A DNA stretch of 58,596 nucleotides, from assembly GCA_021151625.1 (NCBI GenBank), contig JAGKWY010000038.1:1-58596 (forward strand), written 5' to 3'. Positions 17,806 through 25,860 of this stretch are shown here, piece by piece. Position numbers and translations under genes: made by a program. This DNA is from Gammaproteobacteria bacterium. GTDB taxonomy: Bacteria; Pseudomonadota; Gammaproteobacteria; Pseudomonadales; Cellvibrionaceae. The number at the start of each line of letters is the position of its first letter. The first letter of the stretch is position 1. The notes beneath the pieces were generated by a model. The model saw only the letters and a list, made by a program, of their open reading frames with translations. It searched no databases and had not been told where the DNA came from.

Positions 17806-20800
17806 TTATTTGGCTTTCGCTATTTCCTGATCGCGCAATTCACGGCGCAAAATTTTTCCAACATTGGTTTTTGGCAGTTCTTTACGGAATTCAATTAAAT
17901 GCGGAACCTTGTAGGCAGTTAAGGTTTCCTTGGCAAATTTGCGCACCTGCTCAACAGTCAGGGACTCATTCGAAGTCACAATAAAGGCTTTGACGGTTTC
18001 GCTGCCTTCGCCATCGGGAACACCTACAATGGCAACTTCAACAATATCCGGATGATTACTTAATGCATCTTCCACTTCATTAGGAAATACCTTGAAGCCA
18101 CTGACGTTGATCATATCTTTTTTGCGATCAACAATTTTGATATAGCCATCGGCTTGAATGACGGCGATATCGCCAGTCATAAACCAACCGCCACCGTCCA
18201 TCACCTCTGCGGTAGCCTCAGGGCGTTGCCAATAACCCTTCATCACTTGTGGGCCCCGCACGCATAATTCTCCAGCTTCACCGGTCGGTAATGCGTTGCC
18301 ATGATCATCAATGACTTTTGTTTCGGTATCAATTAACGGCAGACCTACGGTGCCATCTTGCACATTTTCCAATGGGTTATTGGAAACAACTGGCGAGGTT
18401 TCTGTTAAACCATAGCCTTCACTAATAGGGGCTTTGGTCAACTCCAGCCAATGTCGCGCCGTTTCATGGGTTAATGCCATGCCACCAGAACAGGTTAAGC
18501 GCAGGTTGCTAAAATCCAGCTTGCAAAAATCCGGATTACGCATCAACGCGTTAAACAAAGTGTTCAAGCCAACAAAAAAAGTAAACTGAACTCCCTGCAA
18601 GGTTTTTACAAAGCCGGGAATATCGCGCGGATTGGGAATTAATAAACTGTGATTTCCCAACGCCACAGCAGAGGTGCAGTGAATGGTAAAAGAATAGATG
18701 TGGTACAAAGGTAAAGGGGCGACATAAAGCTCTTGTTTGGGGCGAAACACATTTTTCATGCGCTCATTCAACTGGGCCATATTCGCCACCAGATTGCGGT
18801 TGGTTAGCATCGCACCTTTAGCAACACCGGTGGTACCGCCGGTATATTGCAGTACGGCAATATCATCCGGTGTTTGAGCAACGGCCTGCCATGGCTGAGA
18901 GGCTAGCGACAAAGCCTTGTTCAACGAAATCTGCTGCGGAAATTCAAATGGCGGCACCATTTTTTTCAAATATTTAACCGCAAAATTGAGCAGGATGCGT
19001 TTCACCGGCGGATGCAAATCCGCTAACTCGGTTACTATCACCTGCTCTACTTTTGTTTCACCAACAATTGCCGCCGCATTTTTGGCGATATTTGCCAACA
19101 CCACCAGGGCCTTCGCACCCGAGTCATTTAACTGATGTTTTATTTCATGGGGCGTATAGAGTGGATTGGTATTTACTACCACCAAACCTGCGCGCAGAGC
19201 ACCAAACACAACCACAGGGTATTGCAAAATGTTTGGTAGTTGCACGGCAATTCGATCACCCGGTTTTAGTTGGGTATGTTGTTGCAAGTATGCAGCAAAG
19301 CGTCCGGCAAGATGATCCAGTTCAGCATAGCTGAGTGTATGCCCCATACAGGTGAAGGCCTTACAGTCCGCGAATTGCTTACAGGATTGCGCAAATACCT
19401 CCGCGAGAGTTTGAGCCACTTTTTGTGCCCGCAACCATAAATAACCGAGCACAAGATAGCCCGAATACATCAGATAATCTACCGCCGCTGCACCAATTTC
19501 ATCCGGGCTTTGCTGTGCCCTGGTGGCGATCCGCAGACTCAATTCTTGCCATTGCTGATTGAGTGTAGCCAATTGCGCTACATGTGGAGCCAATTGCACA
19601 TCCCCTTCACAACCCGCACAAAAACTAGTGATTTCACCGTTCAGGATCGCAAGTGCCTTGCCACCAGCTCCGAGCACCTTGCGCCCCAATAAGTCTAGCG
19701 CCTGTATGCCGGTAGTCCCTTCATATAAGGTTGCAATACGACAATCGCGCAGGTTCTGCTCAAGCCCCCACTCGCGGATATAGCCGTGCCCCCCTAAGCA
19801 TTGCAGTGCAAGATTAGCTGACTCAAAGCCGGCCTCGGTACTAAAGGCTTTAACAATCGGTGTTAAAACTCCCAGCAGATCACTCGCGTTATCGCGCTCA
19901 ACAAGATCCACTGCATGCTGACTCAAATCCATTTTCAGGGAGGCGAAATAACAAAGCATGCGAATGCCTTCCACCAGGACCTTCTGGGTCAGCAGCATTC
20001 GCCTTACGTCTGGATGAACGATGATGGGGTCTGCGGCCTTCTCCGGGTGCTTTGCCCCTGTCGCCGCGCGCATCTGCAGGCGTTCACGCGCATAGCGCCG
20101 TGCAATTTGATAACCCAGCTCGCCATGGGCCAATCCCTGTAAGCCGGACCCAATACGCGCCAGGTTCATAAAGGTAAACATCTGGTTCAGGCCTTTATTC
20201 ACATCGCCAAGTAACCATCCTGTCGCCCCATCAAAATTGAGCACGCAGGTAGCATTACCATGAATACCCATTTTGTGTTCGAGCGCTGAACAGGTGATTT
20301 GGTTAGGCTCCAGCAACTCGCCCGTATCACTCGCCAGAATCTTGGGCACCACAAACAGCGAAATCCCCCGGGTGCCTGCAGGGGCATCAGGCAAACGCGC
20401 CAGCACTATATGGATAATGTTTTCGGCCAGATCGTGATCGCCAGAGGAAATAAAAATCTTGGTGCCGGTAATTTTGTAACTGCCATCAGGATTAGGCGTA
20501 GCCCTGGTTCGCAGCAACCCCAGATCACTGCCCGCCTGGGACTCAGTTAAACACATGGTTCCAGTCCAACGGCCGGAAATTAATGCGGGTAAATACTGCT
20601 GCTTCTGGCGCAAACTGCCATGGGTTTCAATGGTATGCATAGCACCTTGCGATAAACCAACATACATCCCCCAAGCCCAGTTGGGAGTCCCCAGAATTTC
20701 ACTTAATACAATCCCCAATGATTGGGGTAAGCCTTGTCCACCATAAACGGAGGAGCGCGATAAAGTCGGCCACCCGGCATCGCAGTAGTGTTGGTAGGCC

Positions 20801-21039
20801 TCTTTAAAACCAGGAGGGGTAATGACTTTGCCGTCAATCAGCTGACAGCCCAGCTGATCCCCCAAGGGACCAAGGGGAGCTAAAACTTCTTCAGAAAAAT
20901 GTGCCGCTTCCGCCAAAAAAGCATTGGCTAGCTCAGCATCAAGTGCAGATTGCCCCACATGGGCACAGTGATCGCTGTAATTGAGGAGTTCAAACAGTGT
21001 GAAATTAATATCGCGCAAGGGCGTTTGGTAATTGCTCAT
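17806..21039 (-). CDS. Fused acyl-CoA dehydrogenase / long-chain acyl-CoA ligase
   Basis: Length 1077 aa in one open frame, about twice either family. Residues 1 to about 535 are an acyl-CoA dehydrogenase of the large type: FAD/substrate motif CLTESQAGSDLG (163-174), LGGHGYIREWG, and catalytic Glu440 in ATLYEGTTGIQALDL. From about 541 it is a FadD-like adenylate-forming ligase: YTGGTTGVAKG (732-742), EGYGLTETSP, FACS motif VDRKKDMINVSGFKVFPNE, and Lys in NVGKILRREL. The dehydrogenase lacks its usual last 60 or so residues and the ligase its first 25-30. The join (near 19420) therefore looks like loss of the gene boundary. Both active sites seem intact and perform the first two steps of fatty-acid oxidation. 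Confidence 0.9.
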   Translation of the reverse strand: MSNYQTPLRDINFTLFELLNYSDHCAHVGQSALDAELANAFLAEAAHFSEEVLAPLGPLGDQLGCQLIDGKVITPPGFKEAYQHYCDAGWPTLSRSSVYGGQGLPQSLGIVLSEILGTPNWAWGMYVGLSQGAMHTIETHGSLRQKQQYLPALISGRWTGTMCLTESQAGSDLGLLRTRATPNPDGSYKITGTKIFISSGDHDLAENIIHIVLARLPDAPAGTRGISLFVVPKILASDTGELLEPNQITCSALEHKMGIHGNATCVLNFDGATGWLLGDVNKGLNQMFTFMNLARIGSGLQGLAHGELGYQIARRYARERLQMRAATGAKHPEKAADPIIVHPDVRRMLLTQKVLVEGIRMLCYFASLKMDLSQHAVDLVERDNASDLLGVLTPIVKAFSTEAGFESANLALQCLGGHGYIREWGLEQNLRDCRIATLYEGTTGIQALDLLGRKVLGAGGKALAILNGEITSFCAGCEGDVQLAPHVAQLATLNQQWQELSLRIATRAQQSPDEIGAAAVDYLMYSGYLVLGYLWLRAQKVAQTLAEVFAQSCKQFADCKAFTCMGHTLSYAELDHLAGRFAAYLQQHTQLKPGDRIAVQLPNILQYPVVVFGALRAGLVVVNTNPLYTPHEIKHQLNDSGAKALVVLANIAKNAAAIVGETKVEQVIVTELADLHPPVKRILLNFAVKYLKKMVPPFEFPQQISLNKALSLASQPWQAVAQTPDDIAVLQYTGGTTGVAKGAMLTNRNLVANMAQLNERMKNVFRPKQELYVAPLPLYHIYSFTIHCTSAVALGNHSLLIPNPRDIPGFVKTLQGVQFTFFVGLNTLFNALMRNPDFCKLDFSNLRLTCSGGMALTHETARHWLELTKAPISEGYGLTETSPVVSNNPLENVQDGTVGLPLIDTETKVIDDHGNALPTGEAGELCVRGPQVMKGYWQRPEATAEVMDGGGWFMTGDIAVIQADGYIKIVDRKKDMINVSGFKVFPNEVEDALSNHPDIVEVAIVGVPDGEGSETVKAFIVTSNESLTVEQVRKFAKETLTAYKVPHLIEFRKELPKTNVGKILRRELRDQEIAKAK

Positions 21040-21230
21040 CCTTAACCACCCGGGCTCAGCCCATTGAGGAGTCGTACAGCAAGCAAGTCACCCAAAGCAA
21101 GTCACTCGCCAACCGGTTAATAATTGTTATATACCCGACCCAAACCTCGGCCGAAGGAGTCATCTTTGCCAAATACTGTTGTTATGTCAAATACAAAAAC
21201 CTTCAAAAACAAAAAGTTAGGGTGTATTTA

Positions 21231-21794
21231 TCATTTTAAGATGTGAGCTTCCTGCACCAGTTGCAGAAAGCGCTCGGTGACAGCAGCGGTAAATCCCCAG
21301 ATCTCATACCCCTGGTAATGGTAGACGGGAATACGGTAAGCGCGACCAGCCTTTTCGAAGTGATCCTCCCGCACTTTGAGCCCATTTTCAAATAAGGCAA
21401 GCGGCACCCAAAAGATCGAATCCAATTCCGACAGGGAAGGCACCAAGGGATAGCTGGCATCCACGCTACCAACAAAAGACGCAACCTGGGTACCTGCGCG
21501 AGTGTGAAAATCGGGCAATCGCCCAAGCACATAAACCTGGCCAGCAGGCAAACCTATCTCCTCCTCCATCTCACGCAATGCAGTAGCCAGTAAATCCTCA
21601 TCCTGAGGTTCGCGCATACCGCCGGGAAAACAAACCTCACCAGGATGGCTACGCAAATGCAACGCGCGCCTGGTAAATAACAGCGAGGGATTATCCCCCC
21701 GACTCAATAATAAAATAACTGCGGCGCGCGATTGACTGGGAATAGAGACAGGCAACAACTCAGAGACAAGCGAATCATACTGCGGAGCACTCAC
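21231..21794 (-). CDS. Nudix hydrolase, CoA pyrophosphatase-like (NudL/YeaB type)
   Basis: Length 187 aa. The Nudix box GGMREPQDEDLLATALREM continues as EEEIGL (about 57-82) and fits GX5EX7REUXEEXGU. The upstream VCFPGGMREPQD and downstream PDFHTRAGTQVASFVG resemble the UPF0035 extension of CoA-specific enzymes, which hydrolyse CoA to 3',5'-ADP and phosphopantetheine. Its start overlaps the stop of the YqfO-like gene by 4 bp (ATGA), indicating translational coupling. Confidence 0.9.
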   Translation of the reverse strand: MSAPQYDSLVSELLPVSIPSQSRAAVILLLSRGDNPSLLFTRRALHLRSHPGEVCFPGGMREPQDEDLLATALREMEEEIGLPAGQVYVLGRLPDFHTRAGTQVASFVGSVDASYPLVPSLSELDSIFWVPLALFENGLKVREDHFEKAGRAYRIPVYHYQGYEIWGFTAAVTERFLQLVQEAHILK

Positions 21795-22114
21795 AAGCCA
21801 CCCTCCAGATCCGCAAGACGCACCACATCAAACGCTGGCTCTTCATAGGGATGAGAAGAGCACAATGCTTTTATTGCAACCTGGATGTACTCATCCGCAC
21901 ACACCATTTCAACTCGATACTCAACAAGAGTTTCCAGTTGATTGGGTTGACCGATATAAGGATTGGCATTGAGAAGCGGGCGGAACTGCCCTTGGCCAGC
22001 AACCTGCCAACAGCACTGGTCGTAATTACCGATGCGTCCGGCACCAGCGGCAAAAACCGCAGTTTTGACCTGCTCCAGATGGGATTCGGGGACAAAGAAG
22101 ACCAGCTTGTACAT
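21791..22114 (-). CDS. Stand-alone YqfO/NIF3-insert-like domain protein
   Basis: Length 107 aa. The whole protein corresponds to the inserted PII/CutA-like domain of NIF3-family proteins. Recognisable parts are the N-terminus MYKLVFFVPESHLEQVKTAV, the middle AAGAGRIGNYDQCCWQ, and AIKALCSSHPYEEPAFDVV near the end. The metal-binding NIF3 halves are absent. Such single-domain forms are common in gammaproteobacteria and have no established function. It lies 43 bp after serA and overlaps the Nudix gene, so a serA-yqfO-nudix unit is likely. Confidence 0.88.
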   Translation of the reverse strand: MYKLVFFVPESHLEQVKTAVFAAGAGRIGNYDQCCWQVAGQGQFRPLLNANPYIGQPNQLETLVEYRVEMVCADEYIQVAIKALCSSHPYEEPAFDVVRLADLEGGL

Positions 22115-22157
22115 CTACCTTGCCCCCAAATTAGCGAACGGGAAAATTATTGAACGA

Positions 22158-23333
22158 TTAAATCACTCGCACCGCAATTACATGCTCGACTTTAGCAAGC
22201 GCCTCAATAACTGCTGCAACAGGAGCCAGCTCAACATCAATAATATTGTAGGCAACATCACCACGGCTTTTGTTAACCATGTCAATTACATTAACTTTAT
22301 GATCCGCCAATGCCGATAATACATGCCCCAATACCCCGGAGACATTTTCATTGGAAAAGGTAATTCGCGCACCGTTGCCCGGGTTGCGATCCATAGACAC
22401 TGCCGGGAAGTTAACGGAATTTTTGATGTTGCCATTTTCCAGATAATCCACCAATTGGTCTGCCGCCATGATCGCGCAGTTCTCTTCCGCCTCTTCTGTG
22501 CTGGCACCTATGTGTGGCATTGCCAATACATCAGCGCGATTCAACAGGATTGGCTCAGGGAAATCGCATATATATTTCCCTAAATGACCCGCGTTCAGAC
22601 TATCGACTACTGCGTGTGAATCCACAATTGCTTCACGTGCAAAGTTCAGCAATACCGCACCTTTTTTACACACTTTCAGCGTGTCAGCGTTGATCAAATG
22701 CTTGGTCGCTGGAATCGCTGGAACATGCAAAGTAATGTAATCAGAACGAGCCAATAATGATTGCAGATTTTCCATACGACCAACCTGATTAGGCAAACGC
22801 CATGCTGCTTCAACAGATAACGCCGGGTCAAAACCAACAACATTCATACCCAACGCCAGAGCAGCATCCGCAATCAACGAACCAATTGCACCCAGACCAA
22901 CAATACCCAGGGTTTTCCCCTGCACTTCCATACCGGCAAAATTAGATTTTTCTTTTTCCAGCAGCTTGGACATTTCGTCAGCATCAGTCATGTGCGTCAA
23001 ACCATTCACATACTGCATACCTGAAACAATTCCGCGCGAACCGAGCAGCATTCCCGCCAGCACCAACTCTTTAACGGCGTTAGCGTTAGCACCAGGAGAG
23101 TTAAAAACCACCACACCTTTTTTGGTGTATTCCTCAACGGGAACGTTGTTGGTGCCAGCACCTGCACGCGCAACCGCTTTTACTGACTCGGGCAATGGCT
23201 CACCCTGCAGTTTATGGCTGCGCAAAATGTAGGCATCCGGGCTACCAATATCGCTGGCTACTTCATATTTTTCACGCGAAAAGCGATTCAGGCCTTTTAC
23301 AGAAATTGCATTGTAAGTTTTTATTTTAAACAT
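22158..23333 (-). CDS. serA: D-3-phosphoglycerate dehydrogenase
   Basis: Length 391 aa. The ATG at 23333 is preceded by GAGGAAG; the open frame continues 9 codons further upstream without support. NAD-binding motif GIVGLGAIGSLIADAAL (about 137-153), catalytic Arg and Glu in GAGTNNVPVEEY and LNFAREAIVDSHAVV, and His in MPHIGASTEEAEEN are present. A C-terminal ACT domain (about 315-391, ISFSNENVSGVLG-like) probably binds serine for feedback. The enzyme makes 3-phosphohydroxypyruvate, the first step of serine synthesis. serC, the second step, lies directly upstream in the same direction. Confidence 0.95.
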   Translation of the reverse strand: MFKIKTYNAISVKGLNRFSREKYEVASDIGSPDAYILRSHKLQGEPLPESVKAVARAGAGTNNVPVEEYTKKGVVVFNSPGANANAVKELVLAGMLLGSRGIVSGMQYVNGLTHMTDADEMSKLLEKEKSNFAGMEVQGKTLGIVGLGAIGSLIADAALALGMNVVGFDPALSVEAAWRLPNQVGRMENLQSLLARSDYITLHVPAIPATKHLINADTLKVCKKGAVLLNFAREAIVDSHAVVDSLNAGHLGKYICDFPEPILLNRADVLAMPHIGASTEEAEENCAIMAADQLVDYLENGNIKNSVNFPAVSMDRNPGNGARITFSNENVSGVLGHVLSALADHKVNVIDMVNKSRGDVAYNIIDVELAPVAAVIEALAKVEHVIAVRVI

Positions 23334-23362
23334 GATTTTCTTCCTCAAATCTGCCAACAAAA

Positions 23363-23384
23363 AGGCCGTGTAAAAACACGGCCT
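23363..23384 (-). terminator. Hairpin between serC and serA
   Basis: AGGCCGTG and CACGGCCT flank a 6-nt loop, 21 bp after the serC stop, followed on the minus strand by TTTTGTT. It could terminate part of the serC transcripts or be a processing site that adjusts serA levels. Its distance from the serA start (about 30 nt) leaves room for little more than the ribosome site. Confidence 0.65.
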
Positions 23385-23405
23385 GAGTCGTTACATCAAT
23401 CAATA

Positions 23406-24521
23406 TCAAGCCGCTGTGGCCTCGTTGTATGCCCAGGTCAACCAGGGCAAAACTGCTTCAAGATCTTCTGCTCCAACAGTCGCACCAGCCCAGATACGCA
23501 GACCAGGAGGTGCATCGCGATAGGCGCCAATGTCATAGGCAACACCTTCTTTATCGAGCAACTTGATCATGGTCTTCACCTGATCCGGGGTCGCTTTCAA
23601 AGTGAAACATACACTGGTATTTGACAGGGTTTCTGGCACCTGCGCAAGAAAATCGATCCAGTCATTGGCCGCAACAAATTTTTTCAATACTTCCAGATTT
23701 GCGTTAGAGCGAGCGATAGTTTCTTTTACACCACCAATTGCGCGCACCCAATCCAATGCATCCAGATAATCAGCAACAGCCAACATTGATGGAGTATTGA
23801 TGGTATCGCCTTTAAAAATACCTTCCTGCACTTTGCCACCGCTGGTCATACGGAATAATTTCGGCATTGGCCAGCTCGGCTTGTAAGTTTCCAAACGCTC
23901 AACTGCACGCGGACTCAAGATTAACATACCGTGAGCACCCTCACCGCCGAGCACTTTTTGCCAGCTATAGGTAATTACATCGAGCTTGTCCCAGGGCATA
24001 TCCATTGCAAATACTGCCGAGGTGGCATCACAAATAGTAAGACCTTTACGGTCAGCAGGAATCCAGTCGCCATTAGGCACTTTCACACCTGAAGTTGTAC
24101 CGTTCCAGGTGAAGATAACGTCATTGTCGAAATTTACTTTTGACAGGTCTGGCAACAAACCGTAATCCGCCCCATGAGCATTTACAGTCAGTTTCAATTC
24201 TTTAGTGGCATCACTCAACCAACCATTGCCGAAAGATTCCCACTGCAGAATATCCACCCCGCGTGCACCTAACAGCGACCACATCGCCATTTCGACCGCA
24301 CCGGTATCAGAACCGGGAACCACACCAACACGATAGCCTTCCGGCAAACCGAGCAATTCGGCCGTGTCTTCGCAAGCGCGTTGCAACGCAGCCTTACCGA
24401 TTGTCGAACGGTGTGAGCGGCCAAGCGTAGAAATATCAAGCTGATCAAGGCTATAGCCCGGGCGTTTGCTGCAAGGGCCAGATGAAAAATTAGGGTTCTT
24501 GGGTTTTACGGCTGGCTTCAT
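23406..24521 (-). CDS. serC: Phosphoserine aminotransferase (alphaproteobacterial/archaeal-type subfamily)
   Basis: Length 371 aa. The N-terminus (NPNFSSGPCSKRPGYSLDQL) and RSHRSTIGKAALQRACEDTA belong to the second SerC subfamily, not the E. coli form. The PLP Lys is in ITYSWQKVLGGEGAHG (about 190-205); ICDATSAVFAMDMPW holds the PLP-contacting Asp. It converts 3-phosphohydroxypyruvate and glutamate to phosphoserine. It is first in the serC-serA unit. A weak -10 (CATAAT) lies about 115 bp upstream. Confidence 0.94.
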   Translation of the reverse strand: MKPAVKPKNPNFSSGPCSKRPGYSLDQLDISTLGRSHRSTIGKAALQRACEDTAELLGLPEGYRVGVVPGSDTGAVEMAMWSLLGARGVDILQWESFGNGWLSDATKELKLTVNAHGADYGLLPDLSKVNFDNDVIFTWNGTTSGVKVPNGDWIPADRKGLTICDATSAVFAMDMPWDKLDVITYSWQKVLGGEGAHGMLILSPRAVERLETYKPSWPMPKLFRMTSGGKVQEGIFKGDTINTPSMLAVADYLDALDWVRAIGGVKETIARSNANLEVLKKFVAANDWIDFLAQVPETLSNTSVCFTLKATPDQVKTMIKLLDKEGVAYDIGAYRDAPPGLRIWAGATVGAEDLEAVLPWLTWAYNEATAA

Positions 24522-24749
24522 GGTAGTCCTCTAGCTGACAGGAAAGCGCGCCTCACAGCCATAACTGGCCAGGCTCGCCACTAGGGCTCACCCCACAACA
24601 CAAATCAGGGTAAACCCGGAAAATTCGGGGCGTCGATTATGCCAGCTAAGAACCGAATAACCTAGTCACAACCATGAGAATAAAACGGAAAAAGTAAACC
24701 CGCAAAGCGACAGTGGTTACGCTAACAAAGATATAAATAACAGGAGGCT

Positions 24750-24882
24750 AAAAAAAAGCCCTCTGAAACTCAGAGGGCAAGAGGGAGACGTCGATGCATC
24801 AACCAGACATCGACGGTGAGAGACCATTAACCATTCAAAACCAAGCCTGATAAGCCATTAAGCTCGGAATCTCAATCAACTT
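24750..24882 (-). ncRNA. Candidate small regulatory RNA, about 130 nt
   Basis: On the minus strand a near-consensus promoter (24889-24917) predicts a start near 24882. The transcript ends at a strong intrinsic terminator: GCCCTCTG/CAGAGGGC (24758-24778), then TTTTTTTT. A second stem CGTCGATG/CATCGACG (24789-24815) precedes it. Between the two stems is a pyrimidine-rich stretch (TCTCCCTCTT) that could pair with Shine-Dalgarno sequences. The only open frame is 7 codons (MAYQAWF), with no good ribosome site. The alternative is an attenuated leader of serC, 229 nt further on. Confidence 0.6.
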
Positions 24883-24888
24883 GTGGTT

Positions 24889-24917
24889 ACTTTAAAACCT
24901 TATGACAGCGCTGTCAA
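24889..24917 (-). promoter_or_regulatory. Sigma-70 promoter with an overlapping LacI-type operator
   Basis: Minus strand: TTGACA (24912-24917), a 17-nt spacer, TAAAGT (24889-24894). The -35 lies within a perfect 14-bp palindrome, TGACAGCGCTGTCA (24903-24916), with the central CG typical of LacI/GalR operators. A sugar-responsive repressor is the likeliest binder; none is encoded in this window. Confidence 0.65.
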
Positions 24918-25041
24918 ACATATTTTTATAAATCTTGCAAAGATTCATATGCCAACCAGGAAAATGTTAGCCCTAACATTTTCCATCATTGGATAATTTT
25001 GCAGTTGGCTACTTGTGATTGTTTAACAAACCTAACATCAA
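24918..25041. other. Intergenic stretch between the candidate sRNA promoter and the lipoprotein gene
   Basis: AT-rich and without a credible open frame. It holds AAAATGTTAG-CCC-TAACATTTT, a 10-bp inverted repeat with a 3-nt spacer near 24962-24984. This may be a terminator for the lipoprotein gene or an operator. Confidence 0.4.
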
Positions 25042-25644
25042 TCAGGTAGACGGAACAAAAACCACTGAGTCACGCCGAGGGAAAACAGTACGAAAGTGTT
25101 TTATAAAGTCTTCATTAAACTTTCGACGGTTTTTTGAATAGAGCAAATTACCTTTAGCAAAGGTGTCTTTACAGGTTTGATTGGTTCGTGTGCAAAAGCT
25201 GGCCGTTTCAATAGGCGTAGCAAAGAAGTAATCAGCAAAGTTGCGCTCAAACTTATCCATACTTGCAGGGGCGATGCGCAATTCATCTTCGTCATAATAT
25301 GCGCCGATCAAAAAATAACCTTGCTTATCATCGCGTACCAATGGCTCGCCATTTAGCCTCACACTTGTGATGTCCACACTCAGAGCTAATTTGCGTTTAA
25401 ACGAAGCCACCATGAGCCTCCCCTCAATCAGGCGATTTGGTTCGCGCACAACAAACTGATACCAATCAGCTTTATCCGTTTTTTTAAACTCCACTCGAGT
25501 AGCCTTTTCTTCAGCAATCCAACTGCCTGTTAATGGATAACGCGAAGCATCTGCCTCGTCTCCTTGTAAAGGTTTATTCAATAAATCCTTGCAACCAACC
25601 AACGCCAATAACATCACAATAGTGCCAAACAATTTCAAACTCAT
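25042..25644 (-). CDS. Putative lipoprotein of unknown function
   Basis: Length 200 aa. The N-terminus MSLKLFGTIVMLLALVGCKD carries a lipobox (LVGC, Cys18), so a lipid-anchored periplasmic protein is predicted. The Asp at +2 after Cys could retain it in the inner membrane. The rest is mixed charged sequence with GSWIAEEKATRVEFKK and FYDEDELRI-like strands and a CTRTNQTC pair of cysteines that may form a disulfide. I do not recognise a family. It stands alone, divergent from the molybdoenzyme gene. Confidence 0.75.
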   Translation of the reverse strand: MSLKLFGTIVMLLALVGCKDLLNKPLQGDEADASRYPLTGSWIAEEKATRVEFKKTDKADWYQFVVREPNRLIEGRLMVASFKRKLALSVDITSVRLNGEPLVRDDKQGYFLIGAYYDEDELRIAPASMDKFERNFADYFFATPIETASFCTRTNQTCKDTFAKGNLLYSKNRRKFNEDFIKHFRTVFPRRDSVVFVPST

Positions 25645-25860
25645 TCACGCAACCTCTCTTTACACCTGAAGACAATTCAACAGCAATGCAGCTTATGCAT
25701 TCAACATAATACAAAATGTAAGAATTTGTATTGGTGCCAACAAGCAATTGCACAATCAATTCACTATTGCTACCTGGTGATCATTCAGTAATTTAACGTA
25801 TTGCAATCCTTCTCAATCCCTCCTACCCTCTGTGCAATCACTCCGGCATTTGATGAAATT

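Noticed and set aside
24820..24860. Seven-codon peptide MAYQAWF in the candidate sRNA, as leader peptide or PqqA-like precursor
   Set aside because: Very short, weak ribosome site, and no Trp, Tyr or PQQ gene nearby.
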